The notes: generated by a model not told the origin, from the sequence alone. Positions 18,874-29,926 are shown, counted from the first letter of the stretch. The stretch is 64,000 bases of DNA from Mycolicibacter longobardus (GCF_002102265.1 NZ_LQPG01000017.1:206883-270882), one strand, 5' to 3'. Translations and numbers: made by a program.

Positions 18874-18879
18874 GGGCAC

Positions 18880-19542
18880 GTGCCACCGACCAAACCCCGC
18901 CGAACCCAGGCGGAGCGCACTGCCGAGACCCGGCATGCGCTGCTGGATGCGACGTTGGACGCGCTGGTGGAGGTCGGTTTCAAGGGCACCACGACCACCG
19001 AGGTCGCCCGCCGTGCCGGGGTGTCGGTGGGGGCGCTGCAGGGGCATTTCCCGACGAAGAACGGCCTGCTCACCGCCGCCATCGAGTTCTCGCTGAACCG
19101 CCGCATCGAAGAGTTCGAGGTGTTGATGGCGGGACTGGATTCCTCCACGGACAAGCTCGACGAGGCGATCGATCTGCTGTGGTCGATGTACTCAGGGCCG
19201 ACATTCACCGCGTCGCACGAACTGTGGGTGGCCGCTCGGACCGACCCTGACCTGGCGCCCGCGGTCATCGAGACCGATCGGCAGTTCGCGGAGGCCTGCG
19301 ACCGGGTCTACACCGAACTGCTCGCCCCTGGCGACGGCTCCGGTGCCGCCACTCCGCATTCGCGGATCGGTCCGCAGATGGCATTCGCCCTGATGAACGG
19401 TCTGGCGATGTCCCGGTCGATCGCCGGCTACCAGCCGCTGGCCACCGGCGAAATCCTCGACGCCTTCAAAATGCTGATCCGGCCGCTGGTTGCCGGCTTA
19501 TCCGACCAACAGGCAGACCCACGAGCCGAGAGAGAGCCATGA
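18880..19542 (+). CDS. TetR-family transcriptional regulator
   Basis: 220 residues from the GTG at 18880 (VPPTKPRRTQAERTAETRHA). The helix-turn-helix is TTTEVARRAGVSVGALQGHF, with Q-G-H-F in place of the more usual Y-x-H-F. The stop overlaps the start of the hydrolase gene (ATGA), so the two are co-transcribed. Many such pairs in mycobacteria combine a TetR regulator with the enzyme it controls. The ligand is unknown. Confidence 0.9.
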   Translation: MPPTKPRRTQAERTAETRHALLDATLDALVEVGFKGTTTTEVARRAGVSVGALQGHFPTKNGLLTAAIEFSLNRRIEEFEVLMAGLDSSTDKLDEAIDLLWSMYSGPTFTASHELWVAARTDPDLAPAVIETDRQFAEACDRVYTELLAPGDGSGAATPHSRIGPQMAFALMNGLAMSRSIAGYQPLATGEILDAFKMLIRPLVAGLSDQQADPRAEREP

Positions 19543-20396
19543 CCGCCAAAGACCAGCCCGCGCATCCGGCGGTACAGCCACGTCGCATCCGGTTCAACTA
19601 CCCGGTGGCCGCCCTGGAGCGCCACTTCGTTCAGGGCGACCTGGTGATGAGCCACATGATCGCGCACCTGTCGGCGGTGTTCCCCGAGGGCGAGGACTTC
19701 TTCATTCGTTCGGTGCGCCGCTACGCCGACCAGATCACCGACCCCGACCTGAAGGACCAGGTCAAGGGGTTCATCGGCCAGGAGGTCACGCACGGCCGCG
19801 AGCACCGTGCGCTCAACGAGCGCCTGCAGGAGATGGGCTACCCGACCCGCAGGATCGACCGGCTTGTGCACCGCCGCCTGAAGGCCTCCGAACGGCGTTT
19901 CTCCCCGCTGACCTGCCTTGCGATCACTGCCGCACTCGAACATTTCACCGCGGTCTTTGCCGAGACCCTGCTTGCCGACGAGCGGTGCCAGGCGTTGCTG
20001 GGCACGACTGAGGTGCGGTCCATGCTGCTGTGGCACGCCATCGAGGAGTCCGAGCACCGCTCGGTGGCATTCGACGTGTATCGCGCGGTCGGCGGTGATG
20101 AGACGCGGCGCATCCGCACGATGCGGATCATCCGATTCAGTTTCCCGCTCGCCGTCTTGGCGAACACCATCATCTCGCTGTTGGGCGACCGGGCCGCCTA
20201 CCACCCGGTGCGCCTGTTCCGCAGCTTTGCCGCACTGCGGCATTCGCCGTTCTTGACCCGTGCGGTCTTCCGCCGGCTGGGCGAGTACCTGAGGCCGGGC
20301 TTCCACCCCGACGACCAGGACAACACCGCGCTGCTGGAGTACTGGTCCTCGGCACTGTTCGGCGAACAGGGATCGTTGGCCGACCACCTGCACTGA
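19539..20396 (+). CDS. Predicted metal-dependent hydrolase (PF10118/COG3687)
   Basis: 285 residues, ATG overlapping the regulator stop. The family pattern is visible: RFNYPVAALERHFVQGDLVM, GQEVTHGREHRALNE and HAIEESEHRSVAFDVY, giving several E-x2-H type metal ligands in helices, as in di-iron four-helix proteins. A long hydrophobic segment (about 190-210, FPLAVLANTIISLLGD) suggests membrane contact. The family is named a hydrolase by prediction; the real substrate is not known to me. Confidence 0.8.
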   Translation: MTAKDQPAHPAVQPRRIRFNYPVAALERHFVQGDLVMSHMIAHLSAVFPEGEDFFIRSVRRYADQITDPDLKDQVKGFIGQEVTHGREHRALNERLQEMGYPTRRIDRLVHRRLKASERRFSPLTCLAITAALEHFTAVFAETLLADERCQALLGTTEVRSMLLWHAIEESEHRSVAFDVYRAVGGDETRRIRTMRIIRFSFPLAVLANTIISLLGDRAAYHPVRLFRSFAALRHSPFLTRAVFRRLGEYLRPGFHPDDQDNTALLEYWSSALFGEQGSLADHLH

Positions 20397-20413
20397 GCGT
20401 TGCGGCCGGTTAT

Positions 20414-20443
20414 TTGACGCATGCTCGGTCCAGCGGCTACCGT
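20414..20443 (+). promoter_or_regulatory. Promoter of the ilvBNC operon
   Basis: TTGACG (20414-20419), an 18-base spacer and TACCGT (20438-20443) form a good mycobacterial promoter. The predicted start is near 20450, two bases before the leader-peptide ATG at 20452, so the leader peptide would be translated from an almost leaderless mRNA. Confidence 0.65.
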
Positions 20444-20451
20444 CGTCTGCT

Positions 20452-20502
20452 ATGGACAACGGCATGCTCGTAGTAGCCCCCTGCGCGTTGGTTGTTGCCT
20501 GA
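20452..20502 (+). CDS. ilv leader peptide (attenuator)
   Basis: A 16-residue open frame, MDNGMLVVAPCALVVA, ends at TGA 20500-20502. Six of 16 codons are Leu or Val, the products of the downstream pathway, arranged as two Leu-Val-Val runs. The second run lies within the left arm of the stem at 20483-20522. This is the layout of transcription attenuation by ribosome stalling known for branched-chain amino acid operons. No Ile codon is present. Confidence 0.75.
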   Translation: MDNGMLVVAPCALVVA

Positions 20503-20522
20503 GCTTCCAACAACCGACGCGC
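20483..20522 (+). promoter_or_regulatory. Attenuator stem 1:2 overlapping the leader peptide
   Basis: Positions 20483-20497 pair with 20508-20522 over 15 bases (one G-U), with a 10-base loop. The left arm carries the Leu-Val-Val codons and the right arm ends exactly where the terminator hairpin begins. Ribosome position should decide whether this stem forms. I could not settle the competing antiterminator pairing by eye. Confidence 0.65.
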
Positions 20523-20559
20523 AACCCTCGTGCAGCAGCTGAGCTGGCGGGGGTTTTTT
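20523..20559 (+). terminator. ilv leader intrinsic terminator
   Basis: AACCCTCG (20523-20530) pairs with CGGGGGTT (20548-20555), extended inward by CAGC/GCTG (20533-20536/20543-20546), and is followed by a run of six T at 20554-20559. It lies 43 bases before the ilvB start. Confidence 0.75.
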
Positions 20560-20602
20560 GTTGCCACCAGTCCAGAGCCCCAGAGGAATTGAAGAGGAAA
20601 CC

Positions 20603-22473
20603 GTGAGCGCACCCACCACGCGACCGCCGGAGCGGTCCGCCCCGCAGTCGGCCAACGGGGCTAATGCCACCGACAAGGCCTCGGACGCGGCCTCAAATGC
20701 CAAATCCGCCAAGCGCATCCCGCCGGAGCAGATGACCGGCGCGCAGTCGGTGATCCGATCGCTGGAGGAACTCGACGTCGACGTGATCTTCGGTATCCCC
20801 GGCGGGGCGGTGTTGCCGGTCTACGATCCGCTGTTCGACTCGAAGAAGCTGCGTCACGTGCTGGTTCGCCATGAGCAGGGTGCCGGGCACGCTGCCAGCG
20901 GCTACGCGCACGCCACCGGACGGGTCGGGGTGTGCATGGCCACCTCCGGTCCGGGTGCCACCAACCTGGTCACCCCGCTGGCCGACGCGCAGATGGACTC
21001 CATCCCCGTGGTCGCGATCACCGGACAGGTCGGCCGTCAACTGATCGGCACCGACGCCTTCCAGGAGGCCGACATCTCCGGCATCACGATGCCGATCACC
21101 AAGCACAACTTCCTGGTCCGCAACGGCGACGACATCCCGCGGGTGATCGCCGAGGCGTTCCACATCGCCGAAAGCGGACGGCCTGGAGCAGTTCTCGTCG
21201 ATATCCCCAAGGATGTCCTGCAGGGGCAGTGCACATTTGCCTGGCCGCCCCGGCTGGAACTGCCCGGATACAAGCCCACCACCAAACCGCACAGCCGGCA
21301 GGTCCGTGAGGCCGCCAAGCTGATCGCTGCCGCGCGCCGGCCGGTGCTCTACGTCGGTGGCGGCGTGATCCGCGGTGACGCGTGCGAGGAGCTGGCGGAG
21401 CTGGCCGAGCTGACCGGCATCCCGGTGGTCACCACCCTGATGGCCCGCGGCGCTTTCCCGGACAGCCACCGCCAACACTTGGGCATGCCCGGCATGCACG
21501 GCACGGTGTCGGCGGTCGCCGGACTGCAGCGCTCGGATCTGCTGATCACCCTGGGCGCTCGTTTCGACGACCGGGTCACCGGCCAGCTGGACTCGTTCGC
21601 CCCGGACGCCAAGGTGATTCACGCCGACATCGACCCGGCCGAGATCGGCAAGAACCGGCACGCCGACGTGCCGATCGTCGGCGACGTCAAGGCCGTCATC
21701 AACGAGCTGTTGGAAGTGCTTCGTCACGAGAAGTTGCCGCTGGACCTGACCAACTGGTGGAGCTACCTCGACGACGTGCGCTCGACCTACCCGCTGAGTT
21801 ACGGGCCGCAGAGCGACGGCAGCCTGTCTCCGGAGTTCGTGATCGAGACGCTGGGCCGCATCGCCGGACCCGACGCGCTCTACGTCGCCGGCGTCGGCCA
21901 GCACCAGATGTGGGCCGCGCAGTTCGTGCGCTACGAAAAGCCGCGCACCTGGCTGAACTCCGGGGGACTGGGCACCATGGGGTTCGCCATCCCGGCGGCG
22001 ATGGGCGCCAAGATGGGCCGCCCGGACGCCGAGGTGTGGGCGATCGACGGCGACGGCTGCTTCCAGATGACCAACCAGGAACTGGCCACCTGCGCCATCG
22101 AAGGTATGCCGATCAAGGTGGCGCTGATCAACAACGGCAACCTCGGCATGGTGCGCCAGTGGCAGACCCTGTTCTACGGGGAGCGCTACTCTCAGACCGA
22201 CCTGGCCACCCACTCGCACCGCATCCCTGACTTCGTGATGCTGGCCGAGGCCCTGGGATGTGTCGGATTGCGTTGCGAGCGTGAGGAAGACGTCGAGGAC
22301 GTGATCAATCAGGCCCGGGCGATCACGGACCGCCCGGTGGTGATCGACTTCATCGTCGGGGCGGATGCGCAGGTGTGGCCGATGGTGGCCGCCGGCACCA
22401 GCAACGACGAGATCCAGGCCGCGCGCGGAATACGTCCGCTGTTCGACGACTCCGACAACGAAGGGCATGCGTG

Positions 22474-22474
<1 letters not shown>
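20603..22474 (+). CDS. ilvB: Acetolactate synthase large subunit
   Basis: 623 residues from the GTG at 20603, preceded by AGAGGAAA. The first 45 residues are low-complexity. The catalytic core starts at [20 protein letters not shown], with the catalytic Glu in the [10 protein letters not shown] segment and the thiamine diphosphate motif [14 protein letters not shown]...NNGN near 500. It joins two pyruvates, or pyruvate and 2-oxobutyrate, in the first common step of valine, leucine and isoleucine synthesis. It overlaps ilvN by one base (TGATG) and is controlled by the attenuator upstream. Confidence 0.98.
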
Positions 22475-24025
<1,551 letters not shown>

Positions 24026-24083
24026 GAAGTTTGATGCTCATCGCGACGCGGTAGCGGCTGCGGTCGCGGAGGCCGTCAGAAAA

Positions 24084-24115
24084 CGAGTGGCCCCTTCTAC
24101 GGAAGGGGCCACTCG
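24084..24115. terminator. Bidirectional terminator between ilvC and the repeat protein
   Basis: Perfect 14-bp stem CGAGTGGCCCCTTC / GAAGGGGCCACTCG with loop TACG, lying between two convergent genes. On the minus strand it is followed by TTTT, on the plus strand by CTTCTT. Confidence 0.85.
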
Positions 24116-24182
24116 CTTCTTGTCACCGGTTCGACGCGACCTGGGGGATTTCCAATGCCCCCCAGTCAGTCGGTTCGGTTCT

Positions 24183-24887
24183 TTACAGGCCGCCGAGCCA
24201 GCCGTCGAGCAATCCGTCGAGCAAGCCGGACAGGTCCAGGCCACCCAACAGCCCCGACAGGTCGAGGTTGTCGAGCAGGTCGCCGAAGCTGTCGAAGATT
24301 CCGGACAGGTCGATGTTGGTCAGGAAGTCGGTGAAGCTGCTGAAGATTCCGGACAGGTCGATGTTGGTCAGGAAGTCGGTGAAGCTGCTGAAGATTGCGG
24401 AGAAGTCGATGTTGGTCAGGAAGTCGGTGAAGCTGCTGAAGATTCCGGACAGGTCGATGTTGGTCAGGAAGTCGGTGAGGCTGCCAAATACTGCGGCGAA
24501 GTCGAAGTTGGTCAGGAAGTCGCCGAGGCTGCCGAAGAGCCCGGAGAAGTCGATGTTGCCCAGGAGGTCGCCGAGGTTGCCGAAGAGTCCGGAGAAGTCG
24601 ATGCCGGTCAGAAGATTGTCGAAGATTCCGGACAGGTCGATGTTGCTCAGGAGGTTGTCGAAGAGCCCGGAGAAGTCGATGTTGGCCAGGAGATTACCGA
24701 GGCCGGCAAATATGCCGGAGAAGTCGATGCCGCTCAGCAGATCACCCACCCCGCCGCTGTCGGCGGTGAGCTCGATGGCCGGCATATGCGAGCTGGCCGG
24801 GGTGACTACCACGGGAGTGGCGGCGATCGCGCCGGCGCCGATGAGCGCGACGCCCGCGAGGGCCAATGGACGAAGGGTGGCGTGCAT
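24183..24887 (-). CDS. Secreted protein of 16-residue tandem repeats
   Basis: 234 residues. The first 42 form a signal region (PLALAGVALIGAGAIAATPV) very like that of the GjpA-like proteins at 14324 and 15970. The rest is about eleven repeats of the type F-x-x-F-x-D-F-L-T-N-I-D-L-S-G-I, mostly 16 residues, two shortened to 13. Three units at 24300-24450 are almost identical in DNA (48-bp period), pointing to recent tandem expansion. The regular Phe/Leu/Ile spacing would make an amphipathic solenoid or surface layer. No cysteine, no enzyme motif. I do not recognise the family. Confidence 0.7.
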   Translation of the reverse strand: MHATLRPLALAGVALIGAGAIAATPVVVTPASSHMPAIELTADSGGVGDLLSGIDFSGIFAGLGNLLANIDFSGLFDNLLSNIDLSGIFDNLLTGIDFSGLFGNLGDLLGNIDFSGLFGSLGDFLTNFDFAAVFGSLTDFLTNIDLSGIFSSFTDFLTNIDFSAIFSSFTDFLTNIDLSGIFSSFTDFLTNIDLSGIFDSFGDLLDNLDLSGLLGGLDLSGLLDGLLDGWLGGL

Positions 24888-25180
24888 GGATTCTCCTCAG
24901 GTTGTGACCTGTGTCATTGCTCGGGGGGTTTGTAACGCTCGACACAAGTAAACTGAGATTACACTAAAGTGAAATTATGTCCATAGTTATCTGGCAAATT
25001 TCTGTGCGGTGGCCCGGGGTCCGCGCGCCGGTATCCGCCGCCACGACCACGGTCGTCGGCCGTTGAGCCGAGTCCGTCGACAATTCGGTTGACGCTGGAA
25101 TTCAGAACTCGGGGGTGGCAGCGCTAGCCGGCCCTGTAAGGTTCTGAATATCTGCCCAGGTAGATGGCAACGGCCCCCGG
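24888..25180. other. 293-bp gap: promoter region of the repeat protein
   Basis: AT-rich around 24940-25000, with the palindrome CACTAAAGTG near 24963. This is presumably the promoter of the minus-strand repeat protein. I see nothing else that can be assigned. Confidence 0.4.
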
Positions 25181-25651
25181 TTACGCCGCCAGGTCGGGGA
25201 ACACCCCGAGTACCGGCTGCCGGACTCCGCCGTTGCTGAATTCCGGGCACCAGGGCCGGTGCCCGCGCTCGTCGGCCCACACCAGTTGCAGCGCCCGCAC
25301 GTCACGGCCGTAGAAGGCGACCGCCACGTTCATATGTGCGTCCGGATGGTCTACCGCAACCACCAGCACCAGCTGCCCGCCCGGCCCCGAGACCCATTCG
25401 CCGGGTACCGGCCGTCCGCCGTCCAGCAGATACGCGGCCACACCGTTGAGCAACCTGGCCGTCGGGTGCGGCGGCAGGCCCGTGACCAACAGCTCCGGCA
25501 ACCCGTGCTCGTGCAGGCCGATGGTGTAGGCGTACGGCACGCGCTCGCTCTCCACGTACTGCACCGCCCAACCGTGTACGTCCACCGTTGCGCGGACAGC
25601 GGCCAGCCATTCTTCGGTGGTGCTTCCCGGGTGATCACATTTCCAGCACAT
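25181..25651 (-). CDS. DUF4262 family protein
   Basis: 156 residues. It begins MCWKCDHPGSTTEEWLAAVR, where C2 and C5 may bind a metal. The DUF4262 pattern follows: YAYTIGLHEHGLPELLVTGL and a later GRDVRALQLVWADERGHRPW. A mostly bacterial family of unknown function. It stands alone between the repeat protein and serA. Confidence 0.85.
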   Translation of the reverse strand: MCWKCDHPGSTTEEWLAAVRATVDVHGWAVQYVESERVPYAYTIGLHEHGLPELLVTGLPPHPTARLLNGVAAYLLDGGRPVPGEWVSGPGGQLVLVVAVDHPDAHMNVAVAFYGRDVRALQLVWADERGHRPWCPEFSNGGVRQPVLGVFPDLAA

Positions 25652-25805
25652 GAGTGCTTCCCCTTCCTTGCGGTCCTACTTGCCGCCAGGGTGCGCCGGG
25701 GTACCGACAAGAAATGGGTTCCGTGCCGCGAGATTGAGCCCAGGCAGGTGAAATCGGCCCAGTCGGCTTCAGTGCAATCTCGGGGTGGCCTGCGCATCGT
25801 CGGCT

Positions 25806-25972
25806 GCGCCCGGCTTCGCCGCGCTGGCGACCGGCGCTGTGCTGACGGTGGCCGGCCCGTCCCCCGCAAGCGGGAGGTGCCCCCAGCGCCCGGCTTCGCC
25901 GCGCTGGCGACCGGCGCCGCGCTGACGGTGGCCGGCCCGCTGCGCCCGGCTTCGCCGCGCTGGCGACCGGCC
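25806..25972 (+). repeat. Three direct repeats of a 54-bp unit
   Basis: Units begin at 25806, 25886 and 25942 (the third is truncated to 31 bp). The 27-bp element at 25860-25886 sits between units 1 and 2, while units 2 and 3 are joined directly, so an occupied and an empty site stand side by side. The same unit start lies upstream of gatC at 7134. Confidence 0.8.
25860..25886 (+). repeat. 27-bp dispersed element, copy 3
   Basis: Identical to copy 1 (7108-7134). Comparison with the junction at 25939-25942, which lacks it, shows the element in place of two bases between GGCCCG and GCGCCCGG. Confidence 0.85.
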
Positions 25973-25986
25973 ACTACGCTGTCCGA

Positions 25987-27573
25987 GTGACTCTGCCCGT
26001 GGTTTTGATCGCTGACAAACTCGCCCAATCCACCGTCGCCGCCCTGGGTGACCAGGTCGAGGTTCGCTGGGTGGACGGTCCGGACCGAGAGAAGCTGCTT
26101 GCCGCGGTACCGGAGGCGGACGCGCTGCTGGTGCGCTCGGCCACCACCGTCGACGCTGAGGTGCTCGCCGCCGGCACGAAGCTCAAGATCGTGGCCCGTG
26201 CCGGTGTCGGCCTGGACAACGTCGACGTCGATGCCGCGACCGCCCGCGGGGTGCTGGTGGTCAACGCCCCGACCTCGAACATCCACAGCGCAGCCGAGCA
26301 CGCGATCGCACTGATGCTCGCCGCCGCCCGTGAGATCCCCGCTGCCGACGCCTCACTGCACGGCAAGGAGTGGAAGCGGTCGTCGTTCTCCGGCACCGAG
26401 ATCTACGACCACACCGTCGGCGTGGTCGGGTTGGGACGCATCGGCCAATTGGTGGCACAGCGCCTGGCCGCGTTCGGAGCCCACATCGTGGCCTACGACC
26501 CGTACGTGTCGGCGGCCCGGGCCGCGCAGCTCGGCATCGAGCTGCTCAGCCTCGATGATCTGCTCGGCCGCGCCGACTTCATCTCGGTGCACCTGCCGAA
26601 GACCCCCGAGACCGCGGGCCTGATCGGCAAGGAGGCGCTGGCCAAGACCAAGCCGGGGGTGATCATCGTCAACGCCGCCCGCGGCGGGCTGATCGACGAG
26701 GCGGCGCTGGCCGAGGCGATCACCAGCGGTCATGTCCGGGCAGCCGGCCTGGACGTGTTTGCCACCGAGCCGTGCACCGACTCGCCGCTGTTCGATCTGC
26801 CCCAGGTGGTGGTGACCCCGCACCTGGGCGCGTCGACCGCCGAGGCCCAGGACCGGGCCGGCACCGACGTCGCCAAGAGCGTAAAGCTGGCGCTGGCCGG
26901 GGAATTCGTTCCCGATGCGGTCAACGTCGGTGGTGGTGCGGTGAGCGAGGAAGTGGCGCCCTGGCTGGATCTGGTGCGCAAGCTCGGGCTGCTGGCCGGA
27001 GCGCTCTCCGACGGGCTTCCGGTGTCGCTGTCGGTGCAGGTGCGCGGCGAGTTGGCGTCCGAGGACGTTGGGGTACTGCGCCTTTCGGCGTTGCGCGGAC
27101 TGTTCTCGGCCGTCATCGAAGACCCGGTCACCTTCGTCAACGCGCCGGCGCTGGCCGCCGAACGCGGGGTGGCCGCCGAGATCGGCACCGCCACTGAGAG
27201 CCCCAACCACCGCAGCGTCGTTGAGCTCAGGGCGGTGACCGCCGACGGGTCGGCCGTCACGGTGGCCGGCACCCTGTCCGGCACAAAGCAGGTGGAGAAG
27301 ATCGTCGAGATCAACGGCCGGCACTTTGACCTGCGGGCCCAAGGTGTCAACCTGATCATCAACTACTCTGATCAGCCCGGGGCGCTGGGCAAGATCGGCA
27401 CCCTGCTGGGTTCGGCGGGCATCAACATCCACGCCGCGCAGCTTTCCGAAGACGCCGAGGGCCCCGCGGCGACGGTCCTGTTGCGGGTCGACCGCCAGGT
27501 GCCCGCGGAGGTGTGTTCGGCGATCAGCGCTGCCGTCGGCGCCAACAAACTTGAGGAGGTAGACCTGTCATGA
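25987..27573 (+). CDS. serA: D-3-phosphoglycerate dehydrogenase
   Basis: 528 residues, GTG start. Long mycobacterial form: substrate and NAD domains ([20 protein letters not shown]; catalytic Arg in NAARGGLID, Glu in DVFATEPC, His in TPHLGAST), an intervening allosteric domain (about 315-450), and a C-terminal ACT domain for serine inhibition ([20 protein letters not shown]). It starts serine synthesis from 3-phosphoglycerate. TACGCT at 25975-25980, six bases before GTG, suggests a leaderless mRNA. Its stop overlaps leuB (ATGA). Confidence 0.98.
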   Translation: MTLPVVLIADKLAQSTVAALGDQVEVRWVDGPDREKLLAAVPEADALLVRSATTVDAEVLAAGTKLKIVARAGVGLDNVDVDAATARGVLVVNAPTSNIHSAAEHAIALMLAAAREIPAADASLHGKEWKRSSFSGTEIYDHTVGVVGLGRIGQLVAQRLAAFGAHIVAYDPYVSAARAAQLGIELLSLDDLLGRADFISVHLPKTPETAGLIGKEALAKTKPGVIIVNAARGGLIDEAALAEAITSGHVRAAGLDVFATEPCTDSPLFDLPQVVVTPHLGASTAEAQDRAGTDVAKSVKLALAGEFVPDAVNVGGGAVSEEVAPWLDLVRKLGLLAGALSDGLPVSLSVQVRGELASEDVGVLRLSALRGLFSAVIEDPVTFVNAPALAAERGVAAEIGTATESPNHRSVVELRAVTADGSAVTVAGTLSGTKQVEKIVEINGRHFDLRAQGVNLIINYSDQPGALGKIGTLLGSAGINIHAAQLSEDAEGPAATVLLRVDRQVPAEVCSAISAAVGANKLEEVDLS

Positions 27574-28586
27574 GCCTCAAACTCGCGGTCATCCCCGGCG
27601 ACGGGATCGGCCAGGAGGTCACTGCCGAGGCCATCAAGGTGCTCGACGCCGTGCTGCCCGGCACCGAGAAGACCAGTTATGACCTGGGTGCCAGGCGCTA
27701 CCACGCCACCGGCGAGGTGCTGCCGGACTCAGTCCTCGATGAGATCCGCGGCCATGACGTGATCCTGCTCGGTGCGATCGGCGACCCGTCGGTTCCGTCC
27801 GGCGTCCTCGAGCGCGGCCTGCTGCTCAAGGCGCGCTTCGCGCTCGACCACCACGTCAATCTGCGACCCGCCCGGCTGTATCCGGGGGTGAGCAGCCCGC
27901 TGGCCGGCGACCCGCAGGTCGACCTGGTGGTGGTGCGTGAAGGCACCGAGGGGCCCTACGCCGGCACCGGTGGTTTCCTGCGCCGCGGTACTCCGCACGA
28001 GATCGCTTCGGAGGTCAGCGTCAATACCGCATTCGGGGTGCGCCGCGTGGTGCACGATGCGTTCGGTCGGGCGCAGCGCCGACGCAAGCACCTGACCCTG
28101 TTGCACAAGACCAACGTGCTCAACTTCGCCGGGGATCTGTGGTGGCGCACGGTGCAGGAGATCGCGCCCGAATACCCCGATGTCGAAATCGCCTACTGCC
28201 ACACCGACGCCGCGACCATCTATCTGGTCACCGACCCCGGCCGCTTCGATGTGATCGTCACCGACAACCTGTTCGGCGACATCGTCACCGACCTGGCCGC
28301 CGCGGTGTGCGGCGGTATCGGATTGGCGGCCAGCGGCAACATCGACGCCACTCGCACCAACCCGTCGATGTTCGAGCCGGTGCACGGCAGTGCGCCCGAC
28401 ATCGCCGGGCAGGGCATCGCGGACCCGACAGCCGCCATCATGTCGGTGGCGTTGCTGCTGGCGCATGTCGGTGAGGATGCCGCAGCGGCCAAGGTCGACG
28501 AGGCCGTCGCCCAGCACCTGGCCACCCGCGGCGATCAGAAGCTGTCCACGACCGCGACCGGCGACCGGATTCTGAGCCTGATCTGA
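27570..28586 (+). CDS. leuB: 3-isopropylmalate dehydrogenase
   Basis: 338 residues, with the ATG overlapping the serA stop. Decarboxylating-dehydrogenase motifs: [16 protein letters not shown], the substrate arginines ([17 protein letters not shown]), the Lys/Asp site (LLHKTNVL) and the metal site [16 protein letters not shown], then [17 protein letters not shown] for NAD. It oxidises and decarboxylates 3-isopropylmalate in leucine synthesis. Its stop abuts the stop of the convergent pcaJ with no base between, marking the edge of the accessory block. Confidence 0.97.
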   Translation: MSLKLAVIPGDGIGQEVTAEAIKVLDAVLPGTEKTSYDLGARRYHATGEVLPDSVLDEIRGHDVILLGAIGDPSVPSGVLERGLLLKARFALDHHVNLRPARLYPGVSSPLAGDPQVDLVVVREGTEGPYAGTGGFLRRGTPHEIASEVSVNTAFGVRRVVHDAFGRAQRRRKHLTLLHKTNVLNFAGDLWWRTVQEIAPEYPDVEIAYCHTDAATIYLVTDPGRFDVIVTDNLFGDIVTDLAAAVCGGIGLAASGNIDATRTNPSMFEPVHGSAPDIAGQGIADPTAAIMSVALLLAHVGEDAAAAKVDEAVAQHLATRGDQKLSTTATGDRILSLI

Positions 28587-29261
28587 CTAGCCGAAACCGA
28601 CGGGCAATCTCGCCGCGAGATCAGCCACGGTGGTGCCGAAGGTTTCCCGTGGCCGGACTGCTCCCGCGACGGTGTCGATGTCGATGATTGCGTACTCGGT
28701 GTACACCCTGCTGACGCAACGCAGACCGGTCAGTGGGTAGGTGCACGACGAAACCAGTTTGGCGGCACCGTCTTTGGTGAACAGGTCCATCATCACAAAC
28801 ACGTCCTTGGCTCCGATCGCCAAGTCCATGGCTCCGCCGACGGCCGGGATCGCGTCCGGTTCCCCGGTGTGCCAGTTGGCCAGGTCACCGTGTCGGCTGA
28901 CCTGTAGCGCTCCGAGCACGCACACGTCGAGATGCCCCCCGCGCATCATTGCGAAGGAGTCGGCGTGGTGGAAGTAGGAGGCCCCGGGCATCTCGGTGAC
29001 CGGAATCTTGCCGGCATTCGTGAGATCGGGATCGATGTCCTCGCCACGGGCCGCGGGTCCCATGCCCAGCATCCCGTTCTCCGTGTGCAGCACCACACCG
29101 GCTTCAGGCGACAGGTGATCGGCCACCAGGGTGGGCTGCCCGATACCGAGATTGACGTAGGAGCCCGCGGGGATGTCACGGGCGACGATGGCGGCCAGTT
29201 CGTCGCGGGTCAGCGGGCCGCGGTCAACGTGCTCGATCACATTGGCGGGGACCGGCGTCAC
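28587..29261 (-). CDS. pcaJ: 3-oxoadipate CoA-transferase subunit B
   Basis: 224 residues, GTG overlapping the pcaI stop. CoA-transferase beta subunit: VNLGIGQPTLVADHL, then the catalytic Glu in HTENGMLGMGP, and later GGAMDLAIGAKDVFVMMDL. Together with PcaI it moves CoA from succinyl-CoA to 3-oxoadipate. The position at the end of a protocatechuate operon supports the pca role over acetoacetate (ScoB), which is similar in sequence. Last gene of the eleven-gene operon. Confidence 0.9.
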   Translation of the reverse strand: MTPVPANVIEHVDRGPLTRDELAAIVARDIPAGSYVNLGIGQPTLVADHLSPEAGVVLHTENGMLGMGPAARGEDIDPDLTNAGKIPVTEMPGASYFHHADSFAMMRGGHLDVCVLGALQVSRHGDLANWHTGEPDAIPAVGGAMDLAIGAKDVFVMMDLFTKDGAAKLVSSCTYPLTGLRCVSRVYTEYAIIDIDTVAGAVRPRETFGTTVADLAARLPVGFG

Positions 29262-29926
29262 GAGCCCGTCTCCAGAATCCGATCGACGTAGATTCCCGGC
29301 GTGACAATCGCTTCGGAATCCAGCTGGCCGGTGTCCACGACGCGGGAGACCTCGGCGACGGTCAGCGTGGCGGCGGTGGCCATCACCGGACCGAAGTTGC
29401 GGGCGGTTTTGCGATACACCAGGTTTCCCGCGCGATCCCCGACATGGGCGCCGATCAGCGCGACATCCCCGTGAATCGGGTACTCCAGTGCATAATCCCT
29501 GCCGTTGATGGTTCGAATCTCTTTGCCCTCAGTGAGCAACGTGCCCACGCCGGTGGGGCAGAAGAAGGCCCCGATGCCCGCACCGGCGGCGCGGATGCGT
29601 TCGGCGAGGTTGCCCTGCGGCACCAGTTCCAGCGCGACCTTGCCCGCGCGATACAGGCCGTCGAACACGTAGGAGTCGGACTGGCGGGGAAACGAACAGA
29701 TCACCTTGCGAACTCGGCCGGCGGCCAGCAGCGCCGCCAGTCCGGTGTCGGCATTACCCGCGTTGTTGCTGACGATGGTGAGATCGCGAGCTCCCTGAGC
29801 GATCAACGCGTCGATCAGCACGGCGGGCATGCCGGCCATGCCGAATCCGCCCACCAAAACCGTTGCGCCGTCAGCGACTCCGGATACCGCTTCGGCAGCG
29901 GTGTCGCAGATCACGGTGCGGCTCAC
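29258..29926 (-). CDS. pcaI: 3-oxoadipate CoA-transferase subunit A
   Basis: 222 residues, GTG start overlapping the pcaL stop. CoA-transferase alpha subunit: GATVLVGGFGMAGMPAVLID, the CoA loop SNNAGNADTGLAALL and EGKEIRTINGRDYALEYP. Partner of PcaJ. The expected next enzyme, the 3-oxoadipyl-CoA thiolase PcaF, is not in this window. Confidence 0.9.
   Translation of the reverse strand: MSRTVICDTAAEAVSGVADGATVLVGGFGMAGMPAVLIDALIAQGARDLTIVSNNAGNADTGLAALLAAGRVRKVICSFPRQSDSYVFDGLYRAGKVALELVPQGNLAERIRAAGAGIGAFFCPTGVGTLLTEGKEIRTINGRDYALEYPIHGDVALIGAHVGDRAGNLVYRKTARNFGPVMATAATLTVAEVSRVVDTGQLDSEAIVTPGIYVDRILETGS

Larger units (their letters stand above)
25652..25986. other. Repeat-filled gap upstream of serA
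   Basis: No gene. It holds an 8-bp inverted repeat CGAGATTG/CAATCTCG (25729-25736, 25775-25782), three copies of a unit beginning GCGCCCGGCTTCGCCGCGCT, and one 27-bp element. The last repeat unit ends 14 bases before the serA start. Confidence 0.7.

Noticed and set aside
20403..20602. T-box riboswitch before ilvB
   Set aside because: No T-box sequence or specifier loop is seen; a Leu/Val leader peptide with stem and terminator explains the region.
24290..24470. CRISPR-like regular repeats
   Set aside because: The 48-bp period has no spacers and is read in frame as 16-residue protein repeats.
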